The notes under the pieces are model-generated. The model saw only the letters and a program-made list of their open reading frames with translations, had not been told where the DNA came from and did not search any database. From Hydractinia symbiolongicarpus (taxonomy: Eukaryota; Cnidaria; Hydrozoa; Anthoathecata; Hydractiniidae), in NCBI RefSeq assembly GCF_029227915.1, contig NC_079878.1, positions 34,437,501-34,501,500 on the forward strand: a stretch of 64,000 bases of DNA. The letters are read 5' to 3'. A program made the position numbers and the translations under genes. Position 1 is the first letter of the stretch, and every line of letters begins with the position of its first letter. Shown in pieces: positions 13,291 to 24,181 of this stretch.

Positions 13291-14762
13291 GACCCAACCG
13301 TTGTAACTCAGACGGACTTACACCGTTAGAAAGTCAATGAAATGTACTTTTTGAAACTGTCGCTAATTCTTCAGCACGCTATGACGGTTAGGATAGGTCC
13401 CACAGTAAAAAATGACTTATTATTCTAAATTTTTAAATGAAGCGCTACCACAGCACCCAGTATATTCGCTGAGTTCCGGCAATCATGTCAAATTAGGAAG
13501 AATGTTACTTCTTGGAGTCAACTTGTCCCACTTATAACATTTATAAGGTCACAATCCAAAATCATTTCAATTAAGTCCCACAGTCAATCGTTTCACTGTT
13601 AAAAGCGATGCAACCTAGTAATATCAGATAAATATCGCTGAATACATGATGGTACGAATATGTGACCCAACCGTTGAAATTCAAACGGACTTACACCGTT
13701 ACAAAGTCAATGAAATGTAGTTTTTGAAACTGTCGTTATTTCTTCAGCGTGCGATGACGACTAGGAAAGGTCCCACAGTAAAAAATGACTTGTTAATCTA
13801 AATTTTTAAATGAAGCGCTACCACAGCGCCCAGTGTAATCGCTGAGTTTCGGCAATCATGTCAAATTAAGAAGAATGTTATTTCTTGGAGTCCAATTGTC
13901 TCCTTTACCACAGTTATCAGGTCACAGTCCAAAGTTTGTTCAATTAAGTCCCACAGTCAATCATTTCATAGTTAAAAGCGATGCAACCTAGTAATATCAG
14001 ATAAATATCGCTAAATACATGTTTGTATGAATATGTCACACAACCGTTGAAACTCAAACGGACTGACACGGTTTGAAAGTCAATGAAATGTAGCTTTTGA
14101 AACTGTCGCTATTTGTTCAGCGGGCGATAACTGCTAGGATTGGTCCCACAGTAAAATATGACTTTTTAATCTAAATTTTTAAGTGAAGCGCTACCACAGC
14201 GCCCAGTGTAATCGCTGAGTTCCGGCAATCATGTCAAATTAGGAAGAATGTTATTTCTTGGAGTCCAATTTTCTCATTTATCACATTTATCAGGTCACAG
14301 TCCAAAGTTAGTTCAATTAAGTCCCACAGTCAATCGTTTCACTGTTAAAGGCGATGCAACCCAGTAATATCAGATAAATATCGCTAAATACATGTTGGTA
14401 CGAATATGTGACCCAACCGTTGAAACTCAAGCGGACTGACACCGTTAGAAAGTCAGTGAAATGTAGTATTTCAAACTGTCTCTATTTCTTCAGCGCGCGC
14501 TAACGGCTAGGATTGGTCCCACAGTAAAAAATGACTTTTTTACCTTAATTTTTAATTGAAGCACTACCACAGCGCCCAGTGTAATCGCTGAGTTTCGGCA
14601 ATCATTTCATATTAAAAAGAATGTTATTTCTTGGAGTCAACTTGTCTCACTTATAAGATTTTTAAGGTCATTATCCAAAATCAGTTCAATTTAGTCCCAC
14701 AGTCAATCGTTTCACTGTTAAAAGCGATGCAACCTAGTAATATGAGAAAAATATCGCTAAAT

Positions 14763-14782
14763 ACATGTTGGTACCAACATGT
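14763..14782. other. Perfect 20-bp palindrome in P monomer
   Basis: Same palindrome in the unit with landmark 14724, whose leader reads AATATGAGAAAAATATCG instead of AATCTCAGAAAAATATCG. The palindrome is therefore present on two different leader backgrounds. Confidence 0.95.
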
Positions 14783-15096
14783 GACGCAACCGTTGTAACT
14801 CAAAAGGACTGACACCGTTAGAAAGTCAATGAAATGTAGTTTTTGAAACTGTTGCTAATTCTTCAGTGCGCGATAACGGATAGGATTGGTCCCACAGTAA
14901 AGAATGACTTATTAATCTAAATTTTTAAATGAAGCGCTACCACAGCGCCCAGTGTAATCGCTGAGTTCCGGCAATCATGTCAAATTAAGAAGAATGTTAT
15001 TTCTTGGAGTCCAATTTTCTCATTTATCACATTTATCAAGTCACAGTCCAAAGTTAGTTCAATTAAGTCCCACAGTCAATCGTTTCACTGTTAAAA

Positions 15097-15608
15097 GCGA
15101 TGCAAACTAGTAATATCAGATAAATATCGCTAAATACATGTTGCTACGAATATGTGACCCAACCGTTGAAATTCAAACGGACTGACACCGTTAGAAAGTC
15201 AATGAAATGTAGTTACTGAAACTGTCGTTATTTCTTCAGCGCACGATAACGACTAGGATAGGTCCCACAGTAAAGAATGACTTATTAATCTAAATTTTTA
15301 AATGAAGCGCTACCACAGCGCCCAGTGTAATCGCTGAGTTCCGGCAATCATGTCAAATTAAGAAGAATGTTTTTTCTTGGAGTCCAATTTTCCCATTTAT
15401 CACATTTATTAGGTCACAGTCCAAAGTTAGTTCATTTTAAATGAAGCGCTACCACAGCGCCCAGTGTAATCGCTGAGTTCCGGCAATCATGTCAAATTAA
15501 GAAGAATGTTATTTCTTGGAGTCCAATTGTCTCATTTATCACCTTTATCAGGTCACAGTCCAAAGTTAGTTCAATTAAGTCCCACAGTCAATCGTTTTAC
15601 TGTTAAAA
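15097..15608 (+). repeat. 512-bp unit with the same out-of-register junction (second occurrence)
   Basis: The same breakpoint, GTTAGTTC followed by ATTTTAAATGAAGCGC, occurs at 15433/15434. The regions 15295-15433 and 15434-15572 overlap by 139 bp. Because the breakpoint is identical to that at 10820/10821, the two share one origin and were spread by a duplication of about 4.6 kb; landmarks 10996 and 15609 are 4613 bp apart. The parts upstream of about CGTTATTTCTTCAGCGC differ between the two units: this one has GTTGCTACG where the other has the perfect palindrome. That marks the approximate left limit of the shared segment. Confidence 0.9.
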
Positions 15609-16392
15609 GCGATGCAACCTAGTAATATCATAAAAATATCGCTAAATACATGTTGGTACGAATTTGTGACCCAACCGTTGTAACTCAAACGGACTGACAC
15701 CGTTAGAAAGTCAATGAAATGTAGTTTTTAAAACTGTCGCTATTTCTTCAGTTTGCGAAAACGGATAGGATTGGTCCCACAGTAAAGAATGATTTATTTA
15801 TCTAAATATTTAAATGAAGCGCTACCAAAGCGCCCAGTGTAATCGCTGAGTTCCGGCAATCACGTCAAATTAAGAATAATGTTATTTCTTGGAGTCCAAT
15901 TGTCTCATTTATCACATTTATCATGTCACAGTCCAAAGTTGGTTCAATTTAGTCCCAGAGTCAATCGTTTCACTGATAAAAGCGATGCAACCTAGTAATA
16001 TCAGATAAATATCGCTGAATACATGATGGTACGAATATGTGACCCAACCGTTGAAATTCAAACGGACTTACACCGTTACAAAGTCAATGAAATGTAGTTT
16101 TTGAAACTGTCGTTATTTCTTCAGCTCGCGATAACGGATAGGATTGGTCGCACAGTAAAGAATGACTTATTTATCTAAATTGTTCAATGAAGCGCTACCA
16201 CAGCGCCCAGTGTAATCGCTGAGTTCCGGCAATCATGTCAAATTAAGAAGAATGTTATTTCTTGGGTCCAATTTTCCCATTTATCACATTTATCAGGTCA
16301 CAGTCCAAAGTTAGTTCAATTAAATCCCACAGTCAATCGTTTCACTGTTAAAAGCGATGCAACCTAGTAATCTCAGAAAAATATCGCTAAAT

Positions 16393-16412
16393 ACATGTTG
16401 GTACCAACATGT
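16393..16412. other. Perfect 20-bp palindrome in P monomer
   Basis: Same palindrome in the unit with landmark 16354. A further P copy at 17884-17903 reads ACGTGTTGGTACCAACATGT and has one mismatched pair. Confidence 0.95.
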
Positions 16413-18217
16413 GACGCAACCGTTGTAACGCAAACGGACTGACACCGTTAGAAAGTCAATGACATGCAGTTTTTGAAACTGTCGCTATTTCTTCAGCGCG
16501 CGATGACGACTAGGATAGGTCCCACAGTAAAAAATGACTTGTTAATCTAAATTTTTAAATGAAGCGCTACCACAGCGCCCAGTGTAATCGCTGAGTTTCG
16601 GCAATCATGTCAAATTAAGAAGAATGTTATTTCTTGGAGTCCAATTGTCTCCTTTACCACAGTTATCAGGTCACAGTCCAAAGTTTGTTCAATTAAGTCC
16701 CACAGTCAATCATTTCATAGTTAAAAGCGATGCAACCTAGTAATATCAGATAAATATCGCTAAATACATGTTTGTATGAATATGTCACACAACCGTTGAA
16801 ACTCAAACGGACTGACACCGTTTGAAAGTCAATGAAATGTAGCTTTTGAAACTGTCGCTATTTGTTCAGCGGGCGATAACTGCTAGGATTGGTCCCACAG
16901 TAAAATATGACTTTTTATTCTAAATTTTTAAGTGAAGCGCTACCACAGCGCCCAGTGTAATCGCTGAGTTCCGGCAATCATGTCAATTTAGGAAAAATGT
17001 TATTTCTTGGAGTCCAATTTTCTCATTTATCACATTTATCAGGTCACAGTCCAAAGTTAGTTCAATTAAGTCCCACAGTCAATCGTTTCACTGTTAAAAG
17101 CGATGCAACCTTGTAATATCAGATAAATATCGGTAAATACATGTTGGTACGAATATGTGACCCAACCGTTGTAACTCAGACGGACTTACACCGTTAGAAA
17201 GTCAATGAAATGTACTTTTTGAAACTGTCGCTAATTCTTCAGCACGCTATGACGGTTAGGATAGGTCCCACAGTAAAAAATGACTTATTATTCTAAATTT
17301 TTAAATGAAGCGCTACCACAGCGCCCAGTATATTCGCTGAGTTCCGGCAATCATGTCAAATTAGGAAGAATGTTACTTCTTGGAGTCAACTTGTCCCACT
17401 TATAACATTTATAAGGTCACAATCCAAAATCATTTCAATTAAGTCCCACAGTCAATCGTTTCACTGTTAAAAGCGATGCAACCAAGTAATATCAGATAAA
17501 TATCGCTGAATACATGATGGTACGAATATGTGACCCAACCGTTGAAATTCAAACGGACTTACACCGTTACAAAGTCAATGAAATGTAGTTTTTGAAACTG
17601 TCGTTATTTCTTCAGCTCGCGATAACGGATAGGATTGGTCGCACAGTAAAAAATGACTTATTTATCTAAATTGTTCAATGAAGCGCTACCACAGTGCCCA
17701 GTGTACTCGCTGAGTTCCGGCAATCATGTCAAATTAAGAAGAATGTTATTTCTTGGGTCCAATTTTCCCATTTACCACATTTATCAGGTCACAGTCCAAA
17801 GTTAGTTCAATTAAATCCCACAGTCAATCGTTTCACTGTTAAAAGCGATGCAACCTAGTAATCTCAGAAAAATGTCGCTAAATACGTGTTGGTACCAACA
17901 TGTGACGCAACCGTTGTAACTCAAACGGACTGACACCGTTAGAAAATCAATGAAATGTAGTTTTTCAAACTGTCGCTATTTCTTCAGCGCGCGATGACGA
18001 CTAGGATAGGTCCCACAGTAAAAAATGACTTGTTAATCTAAATTTTTAAATGAAGCGCTACCACAGCGCCCAGTGTAATCGCTGAGTTTCGGCAATCATG
18101 TCAAATTAAGAAGAATGTTATTTCTTGGAGTCCAATTGTATCCTTTACCACAGTTATCAGGTCACAGTCCAAAGTTTGTTCAATTAAATCCCACAGTCAA
18201 TCATTTCATAGTTAAAA

Positions 18218-20455
18218 GCGATGCAACCTAGTAATATCAGATAAATATCGCTAAATACATGTTTATATGAATATGTCACACAACCGTTGAAACTCAAACG
18301 GACTGACACCGTTTGAAAGTCAATGAAATGTAGCTTTTGAAACTGTCGCTATTTGTTCAGCGGGCGATAACTGCTAGGATTGGTCCCACAGTAAAATATG
18401 ACTTTTTAATCTAAATTTTTAAGTGAAGCGCTACCACAGCGCCCAGTGTAATCGCTGAGTTCCGGCAATCATGTCAAATTAGGAAGAATGTTATTTCTTG
18501 GAGTCCAATTTTCTCATTTATCACATTTATCAGGTCACAGTCCAAAGTTAGTTTAATTAAGTCCCACAGTCAATCGTTTCACTGTTAAAGGCGATGCAAC
18601 CCAGTAATATCAGATAAATATCGCTAAATACATGTTGGTACGAATATGTGACCCAACCGTTGAAACTCAAGCGGACTGACACCGTTAGAAAGTCAGTGAA
18701 ATGTAGTATTTCAAACTGTCTCTATTTCTTCAGCGCGCGCTAACGGCTAGGATTGGTCCCACAGTAAAAAATGACTTTTTTACCTTAATTTTTAATTGAA
18801 GCACTACCACAGCGCCCAGTGTAATCGCTGAGTTTCGGCAATCATGTCAAATTAAGAAGAATGTTATTTCTTGGAGTCCAATTGTCTCCTTTACCACAGT
18901 TATCAGGTCACAGTCCAAAGTTTGTTCAATTAAGTCCCACAGTCAATCATTTCATAGTTAAAAGCGATGCAACCTAGTAATATCAGATAAATATCGCTAA
19001 ATACATGTCTGTATGAATATGTCACACAACCGTTGAAACTCAAACGGACTGACACCGTTTGAAAGTCAATGAAATGTAGCTTTTGAAACTGTCGCTATTT
19101 GTTCAGCGGGCGATAACTGCTAGGATTGGTCCCACAGTAAAATATGACTTTTTAATCTAAATTTTTAAGTGAAGCGCTACCACAGCGCCCAGTGTAATCG
19201 CTGAGTTCCGGCAATCATGTCAAATTAGGAAGAATGTTATTTCTTGGAGTCCAATTTTCTCATTTATCACATTTATCAGGTCAAAGTCCAAAGTTAGTTC
19301 AATTAAGTCCCACAGTCAATCGTTTCACTGTTAAAGGCGATGCAACCCAGTAATATCAGATAAATATCGCTAAATACATGTTGGTACGAATATGTGACCC
19401 AACCGTTGAAACTCAAGCGGACTGACACCGTTAGAAAGTCAGTGAAATGTAATATTTCAAACTGTCTCTATTTCTTCAGCGCGCGCTAACGGCTAGGATT
19501 GGTCCCACAGTAAAAAATGACTTTTTTACCTTAATTTTTAATTGAAGCACTACCACAGCGCCCAGTGTAATCGCCGAGTTTCGGCAATCATGTCAAATTA
19601 AGAAGAATGTTATTTCTTGGAGTCCAATTGTCTCCTTTACCACAGTTATCAGGTCACAGTCCAAAGTTTGTTCAATTAAGTCCCACAGTCAATCATTTCA
19701 TAGTTAAAAGCGATGCAACCTAGTAATATCAGATAAATATCGCTAAATACATGTTTGTATGAATATGTCACACAACCTTTGAAACTCAAACGGACTGACA
19801 CCGTTTGAAAGTCAATGAAATGTAGCTTTTGAAACTGTCGCTATTTGTTCAGCGGGCGATAACTGCTAGGATTGGTCCCACAGTAAAATATGACTTTTTA
19901 ATCTAAATTTTTAAGTGAAGCGCTACCACAGCGCCCAGTGTAATCGCTGAGATCCGGCAATCATGTCAAATTAGGAAGAATGTTATTTCTTGGAGTCCGA
20001 TTTTCTCATTTATCACATTTATCAGGTCACAGTCCAAAGTTAGTTCAATTAAGTCCCACAGTCAATCGTTTCACTGTTAAAGGCGATGCAACCCAGTAAT
20101 ATCAGATAAATATCGCTAAATACATGTTGGTACGAATATGTGACCCAACCGTTGAAACTCAAGCGGACTGACACCGTTAGAAAGTCAGTGAAATGTAGTA
20201 TTTCAAACTGTCTCTATTTCTTCAGCGCGCGCTAACGGCTAGGATTGGTCCCACAGTAAAAAATGACTTTTTTACCTTAATTTTTAATTGAAGCACTACC
20301 ACAGCGCCCAGTGTAATCGCTGAGTTTCGGCAATCATTTCATATTAAAAAGAATGTTATTTCTTGGAGTCAACTTGTCTCACTTATAAGATTTTTAAGGT
20401 CATTATCCAAAATCAGTTCAATTTAGTCCCACAGTCAATCGTTTCACTGTTAAAA
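18218..20455 (+). repeat. Three tandem 746-bp F-G dimers
   Basis: The alternating landmarks F 18218, G 18591, F 18964, G 19337, F 19710, G 20083 give an exact 746-bp period. The first two G units lead back into F through AATCATGTCAAATTAAG. The last G instead leads into the block III sequence with AATCATTTCATATTAAAAAG. An isolated F-G pair at 13978-14723 has the same exit, which suggests it is closer to the source and that the tandem triplication came later. Confidence 0.85.
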
Positions 20456-23400
20456 GCGATGCAACCTAGTAATATGAGAAAAATATCGCTAAATACATGT
20501 TAGTACGAATACGTGACGCAACCGTTGAAACTCAAACGCACTGACACTGTTAGAAAGTCAGTGAAATGTAGTATTTGAAACTGTCTCTGTTTCTTCAGCG
20601 CGCGCTAACGGCAAAGATTTGTACCACATTAAAAAAATGACTTTTTTATCTTAATTCTTAAATGAAGCGCTACCACAGCGCGCAGTGTAATCGTTGAGTT
20701 CCGGCAATCACGTCAAATTAAGAAGAATGTTATTTCTAGGAGTCCAATTGTCTCATTTGTCATATTTATCAGGTCGCAGTCCAAAGTTAGTTCAATTAAG
20801 TCTCACAGTCAATCGTTTCATTGTTAAAAGCGATGCAACCTAGTAATATCAAAAAATGTCGCTAAATACATGTTGGTACGAATATGTGACCCAACCGTGG
20901 TAACTCAAACGGACTGACACCGTTAGAAAGTCAATGAAATGCAGTTTTCGAAACTGTCGCTATTTCTTCAGCGCGCGATAACGGCTAGGATTGGTCCCAC
21001 AGTAAAAAATGACTTATTAATCTAAATATTTAAATGAATCGCTACCACAGCGCCCAGTGTAATCGCTGAGTTCCGGCAATCACGTCAAATTAAGAAGAAT
21101 GTTATTTCTTGGAGTCCAACTGTCTCATTAATCACATTTATCAGGTCACAGTCCAAAGTTAGTTCAATTAAGTCCCACAGTCAATCGTTTCATTGTTAAA
21201 TGCGATGCAACCTAGTAATATCAGAAAAACATCGCTAAATACATGTTTGTATGAATATGTCACCCAACCGTTGAAACTCAAACGGACTGACACCGTTTGA
21301 AAGTCAATGAAATGTAGCTTTTGAAACTGTCGCTATTTGTCCAGCGGGCGATAACTGCTAGGATTGGTCCCACAGTAAAAAAAGACTTTTTAATCTAAAT
21401 TTTTAAGTGAAGTGCTACCGCAGCGCCCAGTGTAATCGCTGAGTTCCGGCAATCATGTCAAATTAGGAAGAATGTTATTTCTTGGAGTCCAATTTTCTCA
21501 TTTATCACATTTATCAGATCACAGTCCAAAGTTAGTTCAATTAAGTCCCACAGTCAATCGTTTCACTGTTAAAGGCGATGCAACCCAGTAATATCAGATA
21601 AATATCGCTAAATACATGTTGGTACGAATATGTGACCCAACCGTTGAAACTCAAGCGGACTGAAACCGTTAAAAAGTCAGTGAAATGTAGTATTTCAAAC
21701 TGTCTCTATTTCTTCAGCGCGCGCTAACGGCTAGGATTGGTCCCACAGTAAAAAATGACTTTTTTACCTTAATTTTTAATTGAAGCACTACCACAGCGCC
21801 CAGTGTAATCGCTGAGTTTCGGCAATCATTTCATATTAAAAAGAATGTTATTTCATGGAGTCAACTTGTCTCACTTATAAGATTTTTAAGGTCATTATCC
21901 AAAATCAGTTCAATTTAGTCCCACAGTCAATCGTTTCACTGTTAAAAGCGATGCAACCTAGTAATATGAGAAAAATATCGCTAAATACATGTTGGTACGA
22001 ATACGTGACCCAACCGTTGAAACTCAAACGCACTAACACTGTTAGAAAGTCAGTGAAATGTAGTATTTGAAACTGTCTCTGTTTCTTCAGCGCGCGCTAA
22101 CGGCAAAGATTTGTACCACATTAAAAAAATGACTTTTTTATCTTAATTTTTAATTGAAGCACTACCACAGCGCCCAGTGTAATCGCTGAGTTCCGACAAT
22201 CATGTCAAATTAAGAAGAATGTTATTTCTAGGAGTCCAATTGTCTCATTTGTCATATTTATCAGGTCGCAGTCCAAAGTTAGTTCACTTAAGTCTCACAG
22301 TCAATCGTTTCATTGTTAAAAGCGATGCAACCTAGTAATATCAAACAATGTCGCTAAATACATGTTGGTACAAATATGTGACCCAACCGTGGTAACTCAA
22401 ACGGACTGACACCGTTAGAAAGTCAATGAAATGCAGTTTTCGAAACTGTCGCTATTTCTTCAGCGCGCGATAACTGCTAGGATTGGTCCCACAGTAGAAA
22501 ATGACTTTTTTATCTTAATTTTTAATTGAAGCACTACCACAGCGCCCAGTGTAATCGCTGAGTTCCGACAATCATGTCAAATTAAGAAGAATGTTATTTG
22601 TTGGAGTCAACTTGTCTCACTTATAACATTTGTAAGGTAACAATCCAAAATCAGTTCAATTTAATCCCACAGTCAATCGTTTTTTTGTTAAAAGCGATGC
22701 AACCTAGTAACATGAGAAAAATGTCGCTAAATACCCGTTGGTACGAATACGCGACCCAACCGTTGAAACTCAAATGGACCGACACTGTTAGAAAGTCAGT
22801 GAAATGTAGTATTTGAAACTGTCTCTATTTCTTCAGCGCGCGATAACTGCTAGGATTGGTCCCACAGTAGAAAATGACTTTTTTATCTTAATTTTTAATT
22901 GAAGCACTACCACAGTGCCCAGTGTAATCGCTGAGTTCCGACAATCATGTCAAATTAAGAAGAATGTTATTTCTTGGAGTCAACTTGTCTCACTTATAAG
23001 ATTTTTAAGGTCATTATCCAAAATCAGTTCAATTTAGTCCCACAGTCAATCGTTTCACTGTTAAAAGCGATGCAACCTAGTAATATGAGAAAAATATCGC
23101 TAAATACATGTTGGTACGAATACGTGACCCAACCGTTGAAACTCAAACGCACTGACACTGTTAGAAAGTCAGTGAAATGTAGTATTTGAAACTGTCTCTG
23201 TTTCTTCAGCGCGCGCTAACGGCAATGATTTGTACCACATTAAAAAAATAACTTTTTTATCTTAATTCTTAAATGAAGCGCTACCAGAGCGCCCAGTGTA
23301 ATCGTTGAGTTCCGGCAATCACGTCAAATTAAGAAAAATGTTATTTCTAGGAGTCCATTTGTCTCATTTGTCATATTTATCAGGTCGCAGTCCAAAGTTT

Positions 23401-24181
23401 GTTCAATTAAGTCTCACAGCAATCGTTTCATTGTTAAAAGCGATGCAACCTAGTAATATCAAACAATGTCGCTAAATACATGTTGGTACGAATATGTGAC
23501 CCAACCGTGGTAACTCAAACGGACTGACACCGTTAGAAAGTCAATGAAATGCAGTTTTCGAAACTGTCGCTACTTCAGCGCGCGATAACGGCTAGGATTG
23601 GTCCCACAGTAAAAAATGACTTATTAATCTAAATTTTTAAATGAATCGCTACCTCAGCGCCCAGTGTAATCGCTGAGTTCCGGCAATCATGTCAAATTAA
23701 GAAGAATGTTATTTGTTGGAGTCAACTTGTCTCACTTATAACATTTGTAAGGTCACAATCCAAAATCAGTTCAATTTAATTCCACAGTCAATCGTTTCTT
23801 TGTTAAAAGCGATGCAACCTAGTAACATGAGAAAAATGTTGCTAAATACACGTTGGTACGATTACGCGACCCAACCTTTGAAACTCAAATGGACCGACAC
23901 TGTTAGAAAGTCAGTGAAATGTAGTACTTGAAACTGTCTCTATTTCTTCAGCGTGCAATAACTGCTAGGATTGGTCCCACAGTAAAAAATGACTTTTTTA
24001 CCTTAATTTTTAATTGAAGCACTACCACAGCGCCCAGTGTAATCGCTGAGTTTCGGCAATCATTTCATATTAAAAAGAATGTTATTTCTTGGAGTCAACT
24101 TGTCTCACTTATAAGATTTTTAAGGTCATTATCCAAAATCAGTTCAATTTAGTCCCGCAGTCAATCGTTTCACTGTTAAAA
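20456..24181 (+). repeat. HOR block III, 10-monomer unit, copy 1 (3726 bp)
   Basis: Variants: H = AATATGAGAAAAATATCG with GAATACGTGAC and GTACCACATTAAAAAAATG; K = AATATCAAAAAATGTCGC or AATATCAAACAATGTCGC; L = GTTAAATGCGATGC with TGTTTGTATGAATATGTCACCC; G as in block II; M = AACATGAGAAAAATGTCGC with GAATACGCGACC. Order: H 20456, K 20830, L 21202, G 21575, H 21948, K 22322, M 22694, H 23067, K 23440, M 23809. A small deletion near 23573 (CGCTACTTCAGCG in place of CGCTATTTCTTCAGCG) accounts for this copy being shorter than the next. H and M units contain the open frames discussed under rejected items. Confidence 0.88.

Larger units (their letters stand above)
10112..20455 (+). repeat. HOR block II: variants B, C, P, F, G and E
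   Basis: P carries TTGGTACCAACATGTGAC. F carries ATTTCATAGTTAAAAGCG with TGTTTGTATGAATATGTCAC and AGCGGGCGATAACTGC. G carries GTTAAAGGCGATGCAACCC and AGTGAAATGTAGTATTTC. Order: C 10112, P 10484 (512 bp), B 10996, D' 11369, E 11742, C 12115, P 12487, F 12860, P/E hybrid 13232, C 13605, F 13978, G 14351, P 14724, unit 15097 (512 bp), B 15609, C 15982, P 16354, F 16727, E 17100, C 17473, P 17845, F 18218, G 18591, F 18964, G 19337, F 19710, G 20083. The 10.6-15.2 kb stretch is echoed from about 15.2 kb on, with D' and E missing: the unit at 15609 jumps from GTTGGTTCAATT straight into the C-type TTAGTCCCAGAGTC. Confidence 0.85.

Noticed and set aside
21880-21900. AGGTCA half-site (TAAGGTCATTATCC, and CAGGTCACAGTCC in other units)
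   Set aside because: A single hexamer of nuclear-receptor type without a properly spaced partner. Expected by chance and not worth a feature.
22400-22470. CENP-B box resemblance (TTCGAAACTGTCGCT in K units)
   Set aside because: The core CENP-B pattern TTCGNNNNANNCGGGN needs an A at position 9 and CGGG afterwards. This sequence has T and CGCT, so it does not match.
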